Origin: an uncultured bacterium
GTDB taxonomy: Bacteria; Verrucomicrobiota; Verrucomicrobiia; CAIQCK01
NCBI GenBank assembly: GCA_903870275.1
Contig: CAIQCK010000046.1
Coordinates: 1-64,000, forward strand
Direction: 5' to 3'
Length of the DNA: 64,000 nucleotides
The notes below the pieces were generated by a model. The model saw nothing but the letters and a program-made list of their open reading frames with translations. It was not told where the DNA came from and did not search any database. The position numbers and the translations under genes are program-made. The stretch's first letter is position 1; every line of letters begins with the position of its first letter. Below are positions 52,578-62,800 of the stretch, piece by piece.

Positions 52578-55547
52578 TTATTCGTGTTTGAGCGGCAGCG
52601 TGAACAGCACGCGTGTTCCTTTGCCGGGGGCGCTTTCGATCTGGCAATTGCCGCCGGCGGCGGCCAGCCGCTCACGCAGGTTGGCCAGCCCATGGCCGTT
52701 GGCGCGCGCGGCGGCGGGGTTGAAGCCCCGGCCGTTGTCTGCGATCTGGACACGCAGCGACGCTGGCTCCACCGCGATGCTCAGCTTGATTTCCGTGGCG
52801 GCGGCGTGTTTTACAGCGTTGTTCAGCACTTCCTTGGCGGCCAGCAGCAGGTTGTGTCGCGCCTCGGACGAGAGCGGCACGGCGGGCACGTTCTCCGGCA
52901 GGTCTTGGCTGAGCCGGATGCCGGCGGCGGCGAGGTATTCGGCGGTGTAGTCGCTGAGGTAACCAATGAACCGCGCCAGCGTGTCGTTGCCGGGATTCAC
53001 CGTCCAGACGATCTCGTCGAGCGACTGCGACACCTCACGGGCGGCGCGGGAAAGCTTCTCCGCGCGCGCCGCGGCGTCGGGCGAAGCTGCCGCGTCCTGG
53101 CGCACCGTCTCGCTCAACAGCGCGACGCGCGTCAGCCCCGCGCCGAGGTGGTCGTGCATGTCCCGGGCAATACGCGCGCGTTCCTCGTCGAGCGCGTGTT
53201 GCTGCTCCAGCGCCCGCAACCGGCGTTGCGTGCGGCGGACGGACGCGTACCGCCCCAGCGCGGCGGCGAGCGCGATCACCGAGGCGAGGACGGCGAGACG
53301 GAACCACAGGGTTTGCCAGAGCGCGGGCTGGACGATGAAGTCGAGCGTCGCGCCGGCGGTGTTCCAGACGCCCTCGGCGTTGCACGCGGTGACTTGAAAC
53401 CGGTAGCGGCCCGGCGGCGTGCGCAGGAAAGTGGCCACCCGTGCGCGGCTGGTCTCGCTCCAATCCTCCCCCGCGCCTTCGAGGCGGTAGCGGAAGCGCA
53501 CTTTCTCCGGCGCGGTGAAACTCAACGCCGTGTAGCGCACTTGAACCCGTTCGCACCGCGGCGGAATCCCAACGAGATCGGACACGGGCAGCGGCCGGTC
53601 GTCGGCCAGAATCTCCTCGATGCGCACCGGCGGAGGCTCGGCACGGCCGATGAGGTCTTTCGGATTTACCTCGACGGCGCCGCGCCGCGTGGCGAACCAA
53701 AGCCGGCCGTCGCGCGCGCGGCAGGCAGCGTTGCGATAGCCCTCCGAAAACTCGAAGCTGCCCAGCCCGTCGCTGCGGCCGTAGGCGATGCAATCCATCG
53801 TCGCGTTTACGCCCGCCGCGACCGCTTCGAGACTGGCGCGCTCGGCGCGGAACAGTCCGCGCGACGAGCCGAACCACAGATTGCCACCGCCGTCGTCGAG
53901 AATCTGGCGAATGTCGTCGTCGCGAAGTCCGTGGCGCGTGGTCAGCAGGCTGAACTGGCCTTGCGCGAACCGCACCAAGCCGTCGTGCGTGCCGATCCAA
54001 AGCGTGTCCGGGCCGTCGGCGAGGAGGGTCTGGATGGTGCCGGTCGTCAATCCCTGCTCGCGGCCGTAATGTTGCCAATGGCCGTTCTTGTGCCGGTGCA
54101 ACGTGCCGTTCTGCGCGCCGACCCACAGGCATTCGCCCCGGTAGTCCTCGATCGCGGTGACATCCCGCAAACCCTCCGCCATCGGCACATGTGTGACCAG
54201 ACCGTTGTCCCTGCACAGCAAGCCGTTTTCAGCGGTGCCAATCCATAAAACGCCATTCAAATCCACCCGCAACGATTCGATGAGTTCACCCTTGAGACCT
54301 TCGTTCGTGAACCTGCCCTTGTATCCGTTCAGCAAGCCGGAGCCGAGCGTGCCAAACCACAAATCGGCCGCGCGCGGTGGGGCGCAGATCGTGGTGAGCA
54401 CGCCGCCGGGCCAGCCGTGGTCCACGGAAAAGGCGGTGTAGCGGCCGTTGGCCAACCGCACAACGCTGGGGGTGCGCGAGGCGAACCACAGCGCGCCGTC
54501 GCCGTCCTCGCAGATGGAACTGACGGCATTGCTCCCGAGGCCGTTCCGCGAGTCGTGGAGCTTGATCTGGCGGAGCCGCAACCGGTTCAGTCCATCGCCC
54601 CACGTGCCGACCCAGAGATTGCCCTCGCGGTCCTCGTGGATGGCGGTGATGGAATGATGCGAGGTCGGCACGCGCTCGATGCCTCCGTCGTCGAGGCGGT
54701 AGAGGCCTTGTTCCTTGGTGCCGATCCAGAGCACGCCGTCGCGGGTTTCCAGAAGCGTCTGGATTTCCGCCGCGCCGCCGCTCCACGGCATCTGGCCCAT
54801 GAGCAGCGTCTGGCCGCGCTCGTTGAACTTGCGCAGCACGTTCTCGCGCGCCAGCCAGCAGCCGTCGTCGCGCCGCGGCTGGAACTGCGGCAACGGCACG
54901 TCGGTGGTGAGGGTGATGAAGCGGGTGCCGTCGAAGAATCCGCACGAGGTTTCGGTGGTAAACCACGTCCGGCCGTGAAATCCGGCGATGCAATTGACCG
55001 CGCCGCTTCCGGCGATGCCGTCGGCTTCGCCAAATTCCGTCCATTTTCCGTTGCGCCAGCGCGAGGCGCGCAGGTTCGGAAGGCCGGCCCACACGCCGCT
55101 CTCGCCGTCCGCGACGAGTGACGTGGGCCAGTTGGCCGGGTTGCCTGTCGGCGACGCCATTGTCTCGAACACGCCGTTGTGATGGCGGACGATGCCGCCG
55201 TGGCTCAAACCGATCCAGAGCGCGCCGTCGTTGTCTTCCGTCAGGAAACGGATGCTGCCGAAAACCAGCGCGGGCGTGTCGGCGGCGGTAAAAAGGCGGA
55301 AACGCGCGCCGTCGAACCGCGCCAGGCCGCGCGCCGTGCCGATCCAAAGATAACCGTCGTGCGTCTGCGTGATCGCGGCCACAGCGTCGTCGGGCAGGCC
55401 GTCGTCCACATCCCACCGCCGCAGCAGATAATCGCCTGCGGCCGTCGGTTCCTCCGCGGCGCGCGACGCCGGGCAAGTGAGGCACGCCAGCGAGATGGCC
55501 ATTGTCATCGCGCGTAAAGCGAAACGGGTTTCTCCAAACGTGCTCAC
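52578..55547 (-). CDS. Propeller-sensor (Reg_prop/Y_Y_Y) histidine kinase
   Basis: 989 residues with a signal-like N-terminus. The large periplasmic part (about 30-665) contains many regulator-propeller repeats of the W-I-G-T-x-x-G-L-x-R type, forming two seven-bladed propellers as in hybrid sensors of Bacteroides. A Y_Y_Y domain (about 670-735) is followed by one membrane helix (about 740-760). The cytoplasmic HisKA_3 dimerisation region has R-D-M-H798-D-H-L-G-A-G. The HATPase domain has N-N-A-V-K-H, I-A-D-N-G-R-G-F and G-H-G-L-A-N-L-R. Unlike Bacteroides hybrid sensors it has a separate response regulator, encoded next. Ligand is probably a glycan or its fragment. Confidence 0.92.
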   Translation of the reverse strand: MSTFGETRFALRAMTMAISLACLTCPASRAAEEPTAAGDYLLRRWDVDDGLPDDAVAAITQTHDGYLWIGTARGLARFDGARFRLFTAADTPALVFGSIRFLTEDNDGALWIGLSHGGIVRHHNGVFETMASPTGNPANWPTSLVADGESGVWAGLPNLRASRWRNGKWTEFGEADGIAGSGAVNCIAGFHGRTWFTTETSCGFFDGTRFITLTTDVPLPQFQPRRDDGCWLARENVLRKFNERGQTLLMGQMPWSGGAAEIQTLLETRDGVLWIGTKEQGLYRLDDGGIERVPTSHHSITAIHEDREGNLWVGTWGDGLNRLRLRQIKLHDSRNGLGSNAVSSICEDGDGALWFASRTPSVVRLANGRYTAFSVDHGWPGGVLTTICAPPRAADLWFGTLGSGLLNGYKGRFTNEGLKGELIESLRVDLNGVLWIGTAENGLLCRDNGLVTHVPMAEGLRDVTAIEDYRGECLWVGAQNGTLHRHKNGHWQHYGREQGLTTGTIQTLLADGPDTLWIGTHDGLVRFAQGQFSLLTTRHGLRDDDIRQILDDGGGNLWFGSSRGLFRAERASLEAVAAGVNATMDCIAYGRSDGLGSFEFSEGYRNAACRARDGRLWFATRRGAVEVNPKDLIGRAEPPPVRIEEILADDRPLPVSDLVGIPPRCERVQVRYTALSFTAPEKVRFRYRLEGAGEDWSETSRARVATFLRTPPGRYRFQVTACNAEGVWNTAGATLDFIVQPALWQTLWFRLAVLASVIALAAALGRYASVRRTQRRLRALEQQHALDEERARIARDMHDHLGAGLTRVALLSETVRQDAAASPDAAARAEKLSRAAREVSQSLDEIVWTVNPGNDTLARFIGYLSDYTAEYLAAAGIRLSQDLPENVPAVPLSSEARHNLLLAAKEVLNNAVKHAAATEIKLSIAVEPASLRVQIADNGRGFNPAAARANGHGLANLRERLAAAGGNCQIESAPGKGTRVLFTLPLKHE

Positions 55548-55694
55548 GGCGCGGCCAGCCTACTCCGGCCCGGTTGGCTTGTTAAAGAGCATATTTATGT
55601 GACTGTTCAAGGCGGGCGGTTCCGGAGAGACTGTGATAGATTACTGGTTGGAAAAGCGTTAAAAATAAGCGCCTTCGCAAGAACATTGGGAACC

Positions 55695-57194
55695 ATGACC
55701 ATGAGAACATATCCGAGAATCCTGATGGCCGCTGCGGTCGCGGTGGCGACCGGCGTCGCGCTGGCCGATCCCAAGCCGCCGGAGCCGCCGCCGCTGGAGC
55801 GCGCCGCGCCGCCGCCCGCCCACGTCAACTCCTCCGAAGGCATGGCGCCGCTGCCGTATCCGGCCGTGTTCCAGAAGCGCCAGGAGAAAAAGAACCCGCC
55901 GGTGCCGCCGGTGCTGGTGACGAAAATCCGCACGTCCGACGCCGAGGACTGGGCGCGCACGCCGAACGACCTCAAGGGCCTGCTCGAATCCATGAGCGCC
56001 GGCATGAACGTCAGTTTCTCGTCGAACATCAAGAGCTTCACGGAGATTTCCACCGACCCGACGAAGAATCCGGTGCTGTATCGTTCGGGCTACAAGCCCT
56101 TCAAGCTGGACGAGCGCGAGGTGAAGAACCTGCGCGCCTACCTGCTCAACGGCGGCACGATCATCTTCAACGCGCTGGTCGGCCATCCCGATTTCTACAA
56201 GTCGGCGCTGCAGGCAGCCCGCGACATCCTGCCGGAACAGCCGGTATATCAATTGCGCATAGACCACCCGGTCTTCCATTCGTTCTACAACATCGAGAAG
56301 GTGAAATACCGCGCCCGCATGGTGAAGGACGGCGTCGTGCCCTCGCAGAGTTCCTTCCCGCACCTCGACGGCGTGGACATTGACAACCGCACCGCGATCT
56401 TCATCTCGCGCTGGGACTTCTCCTGCGGCTGGGAATCCAACAAGCACGAGAGCTGGGGCTACGAAAACGAGGACGCGCGCAAGCTCGGCGCGAACATTTT
56501 CAGCTACGTCACCGCCATGCGCGACGCCGGCCGCAGCGTCGGCAAGAGCGTCGAGCTGATCAACGCCGACCGGAAGACCGCCGGCAAGTTCCGCGTCGGC
56601 CAGGTCATGCACAACGGCATGTGGCGCACCCGCTCGGCGGCGTTCCCGATGCTGCTGAACTCCTTCCACACCGTCACCGGCACGCCGGTGTCGTTCGAAT
56701 TGAACCAGGTGAGCCTCGCCGACGCGTCGGTGTATGCGTATCCGTTCCTCTACCTGACCGGCACGACCGATTTCAGCTTCAGCGAAACCGAGCGCGCCAA
56801 CCTGCGGCGGTTCCTGCAAAACGGCGGCGTGCTTTTTGCCGAGGCGGGCGAGGGCCGCGCGTCGTTCGACACCGCATTCCGGCAGGAGATGGCGCAAGTG
56901 CTGCCGGGCCGGTCACTGTCGCCGCTGCCGCCGGGCAGCGCGCTGTTCCGCGAGCCGATGGGCATCGCCACGGTGAAGGCGCGCCCCGCGCTCGCCGCCA
57001 AGCGCAGCAACCAGGTCGAGATGGCGCCGGAGATTTACGGCATCGAGTTGAATGGCACCATGTCGGTCATCTACAGTCCCTACGACCTGAGCGCGGGCTG
57101 GGAAGGCGCGCTGGCGCCCTACGCGCTCGGCTACGAATCCGCCGACGCCAAGAACATCGGCATCAACATCCTCTTCTCCGCCGTCGCGCGCTAG
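55695..57194 (+). CDS. Exported protein with two DUF4159 domains
   Basis: 499 residues from the ATG at 55695 (a second ATG at 55701), which yields a signal peptide ending A-L-A-D. After a Pro-rich segment, two similar domains follow (about 75-280 and 295-495). Each carries the DUF4159 pattern of a leading V-x-x-x-x-W/R, L-x-x-Y/F-L-x-N-G-G-x-I/L-x-F, a D-H-P/E-I-Y-G element and closing Y-x-P-x-D-L-S-A/C-G-W-E-x-x followed by A-x-x-x-G-x-N-I. DUF4159 proteins sit near MoxR ATPase/VWA systems in other genomes, but none is present here. Function is unknown. A strong terminator follows. Confidence 0.85.
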   Translation: MTMRTYPRILMAAAVAVATGVALADPKPPEPPPLERAAPPPAHVNSSEGMAPLPYPAVFQKRQEKKNPPVPPVLVTKIRTSDAEDWARTPNDLKGLLESMSAGMNVSFSSNIKSFTEISTDPTKNPVLYRSGYKPFKLDEREVKNLRAYLLNGGTIIFNALVGHPDFYKSALQAARDILPEQPVYQLRIDHPVFHSFYNIEKVKYRARMVKDGVVPSQSSFPHLDGVDIDNRTAIFISRWDFSCGWESNKHESWGYENEDARKLGANIFSYVTAMRDAGRSVGKSVELINADRKTAGKFRVGQVMHNGMWRTRSAAFPMLLNSFHTVTGTPVSFELNQVSLADASVYAYPFLYLTGTTDFSFSETERANLRRFLQNGGVLFAEAGEGRASFDTAFRQEMAQVLPGRSLSPLPPGSALFREPMGIATVKARPALAAKRSNQVEMAPEIYGIELNGTMSVIYSPYDLSAGWEGALAPYALGYESADAKNIGINILFSAVAR

Positions 57195-57224
57195 AACCGC
57201 CGCGTCGCCGCGAAACTCGTTCAT

Positions 57225-57264
57225 AAAAAGCCCCGGCCGAATCATCGGCCGGGGCTTTTTGTTT
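57225..57264. terminator. Strong bidirectional rho-independent terminator
   Basis: A 16-bp perfect stem (57225-57240 with 57245-57260) has a 4-base loop and ends with TTTTTGTTT on the plus strand and an A-tract start on the other. It separates the DUF4159 gene from the MFS operon. Confidence 0.95.
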
Positions 57265-57362
57265 CGGCGGCAACTGAAAAAGACTTCTGGCCGGACACCT
57301 GTGGAGGTCTTACTCTCCGCTTCGCCCGAAATTGGAGGCAAGCCGCCCTTGCGAAACAAAAC

Positions 57363-58652
57363 ATGAGCGACGAGAATCATCCCCGTCACGGCCGCATCGG
57401 TCGTTACCGCTGGCTTGTTTGCGCGCTCCTTTTCTTCGCCACGACGATCAACTACATGGACCGACAGGTCCTCAGCATCCTCGCGCCGGTGCTGCAAAAG
57501 GACATCGGCTGGAACGAACAGCAATACGCGCACATCGTCACGGCGTTTCAGGCGGCGTATGCCATCGGGATGCTGGCCTTCGGCCGGGTCGTGGACGTAA
57601 TCGGCACGCGCCACGGTTACGCCATCTGCCTCGTGCTCTGGAGCCTCGCCGCGATGGCGCACGCCGCCGTGCGCAGCGTGTTCGGTTTCGGCGTGGCCCG
57701 ATTCGCGCTCGGCTTCAGCGAGGCGGGAAATTTCCCGGCGGCGATCAAGGCGGTGACGGAGTGGTTTCCGAAGCGCGAGCGGGCGCTGGCCACCGGCCTC
57801 TTCAACTCCGGCACGAACGTCGGCGCGATTCTGGCGCCGCTGGTGGTGCCGTGGCTGACGCTGCATTACGGCTGGCAGGCGTCGTTTCTGGTGCTTGGCG
57901 CGACGGGTTTTGTGTGGCTGGTGTTTTGGTATGCATTCTACGATGCGCCCGACTGCTCGCGCCGCGTCACGCCGGAGGAGCTGGCGCACATCCTGAGCGA
58001 CGCCGAAAAGCCGTCGGCCGGACACGTTTCATGGTTCCGGCTGCTGGGTTTTCGGCAAACGTGGTTTTACATCGTTGCCTACTCCTTCTCGGCGCCGGTC
58101 TGGTGGTTTTATCTCTACTGGCTGCCGAAGTTTTTGCATCACCAGCACCGGCTGGACTTGGGCGGACTCGGCCCGCCGTTGATCGTGATTTACTCGATGA
58201 CGTGCGTGGGCGCCGTTGGCGTCGGCTGGTTTTCGGGGTTCTTGTTGCGGCGCGGCTGGTCGGTCAACGCCGCGCGCAAGACGGCGATGCTGCTGTGCGC
58301 GCTGGCAGTGGTGCCGGTGGTGTTTGCGGCGAACACGTCGCAGCTCTGGCTCGCCACGTTGCTGATCGGGCTGGCGATGGCGGCGCACCAGGGCTGGGCG
58401 TCGAACCTTTTTTCCCTGGTGGGCGATTTGTTTCCGAAGCGCGCCGTGGCCTCGGTGGTTGGCCTCGGCGGCATGATTGGCGCGGTCACTTCGATGGCGC
58501 TGGCGGAATCGGCCGGTTTTATTTTACAAACGACCGGCAGCTATTGGCCGTTGTTCGCGATCGCCGCGAGCGCTTATCTCGTCGCGCTGGCGATCATGCA
58601 CGCGGTGCTGCCGGACATGAAGCCGGCGGAATTCCAGGACGGTGAATCATGA
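57363..58652 (+). CDS. MFS transporter, ACS (hexuronate/organic anion) family, ExuT-like
   Basis: 429 residues with twelve membrane helices. Family motifs: N-Y-M-D-R-Q-V-L-S near helix 1, G-R-V-V-D-V-I-G-T-R-x-G between helices 2 and 3, and F-A-L-G-F-S-E-A-G-N-F-P-A-A-I-K in helix 4/5. This last motif is typical of the anion:cation symporter family, which imports glucuronate, galacturonate or related acids with protons. It heads an operon: its stop overlaps the next gene's start by four bases (ATGA). Uronate import fits the DUF4838 (glucuronidase-like) protein downstream. Confidence 0.88.
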   Translation: MSDENHPRHGRIGRYRWLVCALLFFATTINYMDRQVLSILAPVLQKDIGWNEQQYAHIVTAFQAAYAIGMLAFGRVVDVIGTRHGYAICLVLWSLAAMAHAAVRSVFGFGVARFALGFSEAGNFPAAIKAVTEWFPKRERALATGLFNSGTNVGAILAPLVVPWLTLHYGWQASFLVLGATGFVWLVFWYAFYDAPDCSRRVTPEELAHILSDAEKPSAGHVSWFRLLGFRQTWFYIVAYSFSAPVWWFYLYWLPKFLHHQHRLDLGGLGPPLIVIYSMTCVGAVGVGWFSGFLLRRGWSVNAARKTAMLLCALAVVPVVFAANTSQLWLATLLIGLAMAAHQGWASNLFSLVGDLFPKRAVASVVGLGGMIGAVTSMALAESAGFILQTTGSYWPLFAIAASAYLVALAIMHAVLPDMKPAEFQDGES

Positions 58653-59809
58653 CGGAGACCCAAGTCACAACCTCGCGACGGCAACAAGTGGAGCGCGTGC
58701 TGCGGCGCGAACCGCCGGCCCGCATCGTCTATGCGCCCAACTACTGGCAGTGGTTTGCGCACCAGCAAAACCACGGCCTGTTGCCGCCGGAACTCGCGCA
58801 CTGCCGGACGCAACTCGATTTGATCCGCCACCTCGGCCTCGACGTGTTAAGCCGGAATATTTATTGCGACCAGAAGCGCTGCTGGTTCGGCGGACTGGCG
58901 GAGGAAGTCTGGGACGGCGTTGAGTTCGCGGAAACGCAGAACGCCGAGCCGAACGGCGACATCGTCATCGAAAAAACCTTCCGCACGCGCGCCGGCATGC
59001 TCACTGAGCGGCTACGCTACGTTTTCGCCGACTCCACGCTGGTGCAGGAAAAATTCCTGCTCGACGACTACGCGCAGCAGATGGACGCGTTCGAGGCGCT
59101 GGTGGCCGGCCGGCGCTGGCGGTTCCACCCGGAGCGATACGACGCCATCCAGCGCGAAGTCGGCGACGACGGCATCGTCAACGCCGGCGAGCTGCACAGT
59201 CCGCTGAAACTGCTCCACTTCGCCGCCGGCGCGGACACCGCAGTTTACCTGCTGGAGGATTTTCCGGAGCGGTGCGCCGCAGTGATGCGCGCTCACGAGG
59301 AAGCACAACTGGACCTGGTGCGGCAAATGCTCGCCGCCCGCGTGCCGGCGATGATGGCGATGGACAACCTCGACTCGATGTTCCACACGCCGGCCTACGT
59401 CGAGCGATGCTCCGCGGGTTTTTACGAGCGCGCCAGCCGACTCTGCCACGAGGCGGGCGCGGCCTTTTTCATCCACGCCTGTGGCCGCCAGCGTGCGACG
59501 CTGCCGCTCATTGCCTCGCTCGGCGTGGACGGGCTGGAGGGCGTGGCGTATCCGCCGCTGGGCGACGTGCAACTCGACGAGGCGATGGCTCTGGCCGGCG
59601 GCCGGTTCCTCATCACCGGCGGCATCAGCGCGATGGAAACGGAAAAGTTTCAGAGCGCCGACGAAGTGCGGCGCTACGTGGAGGATTTGTTGCGACGAAT
59701 GCGCCCCTATGCACACCGGTTCGTGCTGGCGGCAAGCTGCAACACGTCCATCCGCACGCCGTGGAAGGTCATCCAGTGGTTCCGCGACGCGTGGAAAGAG
59801 TTTCGGTAG
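58649..59809 (+). CDS. UroD-superfamily methyltransferase-like protein (zinc motif H-x-C...C)
   Basis: 386 residues with no signal peptide. The fold is the uroporphyrinogen decarboxylase/MtaA TIM barrel. UroD's own N-terminal substrate motif is absent. Instead F-F-I-H276-A-C278-G and the late S-C364-N-T give the H-x-C-x(n)-C zinc site of MtaA/MtbA-type cobalamin-linked methyltransferases. I therefore read it as a methyl-transfer enzyme rather than a heme enzyme. It lies between a sugar-acid transporter and a glycan enzyme, overlapping the former by four bases. A role in removing methyl groups from methylated sugars is a testable inference; corrinoid partner proteins are not in this window. 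Confidence 0.75.
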   Translation: MTETQVTTSRRQQVERVLRREPPARIVYAPNYWQWFAHQQNHGLLPPELAHCRTQLDLIRHLGLDVLSRNIYCDQKRCWFGGLAEEVWDGVEFAETQNAEPNGDIVIEKTFRTRAGMLTERLRYVFADSTLVQEKFLLDDYAQQMDAFEALVAGRRWRFHPERYDAIQREVGDDGIVNAGELHSPLKLLHFAAGADTAVYLLEDFPERCAAVMRAHEEAQLDLVRQMLAARVPAMMAMDNLDSMFHTPAYVERCSAGFYERASRLCHEAGAAFFIHACGRQRATLPLIASLGVDGLEGVAYPPLGDVQLDEAMALAGGRFLITGGISAMETEKFQSADEVRRYVEDLLRRMRPYAHRFVLAASCNTSIRTPWKVIQWFRDAWKEFR

Positions 59810-59817
59810 GAGCAAGC

Positions 59818-62800
59818 ATGATGAACACGGTGAAATGGATTCTCGTTGGGTTGATTTTCTGGTCCGCGCTCACGGCGCGGGGCGATGTGACGATTGTTCT
59901 TTCGCCACAGGCACCATCCGTGGAACGCGCGGCGGTGCAAGATTTGGCGTCCAGCCTTGGCAAGCTTTACCCACGGGAAAAATTCATCGTTGCCGACCAG
60001 CGGCCGAAGGATGGCAAGTGCATTGTCATCGGTCGCGCGGCGATTGCCAGACATGGCACCTCCGATCAATCCACGCCGATGGCCGCAGACGGTTTCGTGG
60101 TCGGCTCGATGAAGGATGGCGCGCAGGAAATCGGCGTCATCGCCGGCGCGGATGCGCGCGGGACGGCGCGCGGCGTTTACGCGTTGCTCGAAAAACTCGG
60201 CTGCGGGTTTTACCTCTCCGGCGACGCGCTGCCACCTCCACGGGAAACGACGTTCAGCTTCGACGGCTGGAAGTTCGCCGACCGGCCGCTCGTGCGCGAC
60301 CGGATCGTGTTCGACTGGCACAACTTCCTCAGCGGTTGCTCGACGTGGAACCTGCCGGAGTGGCAGTCGTGGGTCCGCCAGTCGCAGAAGATGGGCTACA
60401 ACGGAATCATGGTCCACGCCTACGGCAACAATCCGATGGTCAGCTTCACCTTCAACGGCAAGACCAAGCCGGTCGGCTATCTGAGCACCACCGCCCGGGG
60501 CCGCGACTGGTCCACGATGCACGTCAACGACGTGCGCCGGCTTTTCGGCGGGGAGGTTTTCAACGCGCCGGTCTTCGGCGCCGACGCCGCGCAGGGGCCG
60601 GAAGAACAACGCGCCGAGGCGGCGCAAAAACTGATGCAGGGCGTGTTTGCCTGCGCCGGCGAGCGCGCAATGGACGTCTATTTTGCCGACGACGTGGACA
60701 CGGGCTCGGCGAATCCGCAGGAGTTGATCCTGACATTGCCGGGAAACGCCCGTTTCGCGACGCGCACCAAGGCCGGCGGCATGACCGGCGTGAAGGGCGA
60801 GGGCGAGACGCAGTTCTGGCTGGCGAATCCCGACACGCCGGAGGGCTACCGCTACTACAAGGCTCAGGTGGCTGCGTTGCTGAAGGCGTATCCGCAGATT
60901 ACCTCGCTGGTCGTCTGGTTCCGGCAGGGCGGCACGCCGTGGATGGAGGTCAAGGTCGCCGAGATGCCGCCGGCGTGGCAACGCGAATACGAAGCCGAAA
61001 TCGCCCGGACGCCCGACGCGGCCGGGCTTTGGCACGCGCCGCAGATGTTTGCCATCGGCAAGATCGTCCGCGCGTTCGACCGCGCGTTAAAGGAATGCGG
61101 CGGCCACGCGCGGGTCGCCGCGGGCACGTGGGACTTCAAGTTCCTCGCGCCGTGCCACCGGTTCTTCCCGCCGGGCGTGAAATTGATCGGCCTCGATTAC
61201 AACGCCCTCCACGGCCATCCACAGCTTGGCGACGACGAATCGCGCCGCGTCATTCGCGACGTCGCCGCCCATCGCCCCGTAGTTCCCGTTATCTGGGCGC
61301 ACCACGACGACGGCAACTACCTCGGCCGCTCCTACACGCCGTTTGCGCAGTTCGGCACGAAGCTCGCCGACGCGCAGGCAAGCGGCTTCGGCATCATCCA
61401 CTGGACCACGCGGCCGCTCGATCTTTACTTCAAGAGCCACGTCGAACAGGTCTGGGCCGGCACGAAGGACCGGCCGCTGCGGGCAACCTGCGACGACATG
61501 GCGGCGCGGTCGTTCGGCGGAGGCGCGCAGGCGGTGATGGGCGGATATCTCGAGCGCTGGGTGAGCGACGCGCCGATTTTTTCGCGCGAAACGTCCGACC
61601 TCTTTATTGATCGTCCGCTGACGAACATCACCGAGGTCGTCACCGGCTGTCGTGAGCGGCTGAAGATGATCGAATCGGTGGACCCAACAAAACTCGCGCC
61701 GGAGCAACGCGACCGCGTGAACTATTTCAAGGGGCTGGAAGGATTCATCGCCGCGTTTTTTGAAGCGCACGGCCGTTTCCAGGACGCCCAGGCCGCGCTG
61801 AAGAAACGCGACCTGGCCGCCGCGCACGCGGCGATGGCCGAGTGCCGGCCGGAACCGGTGATCGAGCAGTATGCGAAGTTCAGTTCGCTCGGCGGCATGA
61901 CACGCGGTGAGCACGGCACGGTGGTGTCGCTGAACACGCGCTGGCTGCCGCACATCGTGCGCTTGCGCCAGCAACTCGGCCTCGACGCGGTGCGCTACAA
62001 CTTCGGCCCGACCTCCCACGATCCGCTCGCCCAAGCACCGGGCCGGTTCACGTTCCACTTCGACGCGGAGCATTGCCTCTGGCAGACGCTCGGCGCGCAG
62101 GAAACGGGCGCGGAGACGTTCGCGCTGCCCGCGGAGGCGAACGTCGCGAACGAGATTTGCCGCAGCGGCATCGAGAGTGACAAGCCGATCACATTGTCGC
62201 TGGCGCCGATTCTGGCAGGCAAGAAAGACGCCGCCACCGTCCCCGCGGGCGATTACCGGTTGCGGTTGCTGATGCTCGATCCGGTCTCGACGGCCGCGGG
62301 CCAGCGTGTGTTTTCGGTCGCGACGAGCGTCGCCGGCGGCCAAGCGACGGCGCGCGTGGACATTTTCGCCGAGACCGGAGGCCGCGGGCGTGTGTTGGAA
62401 CGCGTGTTCGATTTGAAGCTGCCGGCCGCCGGCCGCGTGACGGTGACGCTGACTCCGGAGACGGGCAAGGCACTGATCTGCGGCGCGGCGCTGGAGCCGG
62501 CTTCGGCGAAATTCGATGCCGCGTCACTGTGCCCGGCCTCGCAGGTGAGCGAAGGCAACCTCGCGCGGTTGCAGCGGGCGATGGCCAAAGCGCGGCGCGG
62601 CGAAACCACCACGGTCGCCGTCATCGGCGGCTCCATCACGCAAGGCGCCCGCGCCACCAAACCGGAGAACCGTTACGGCAATCTCGTCGCGGCGTGGTGG
62701 CGCGAGAAGTTTCCGAAGGCGCGGATCGAGTTCGTCAATGCCGGCATCGGCGCGACCGGATCGAACTATGGCGCGTTGCGTGCCCGGCGCGACTTGCTGG

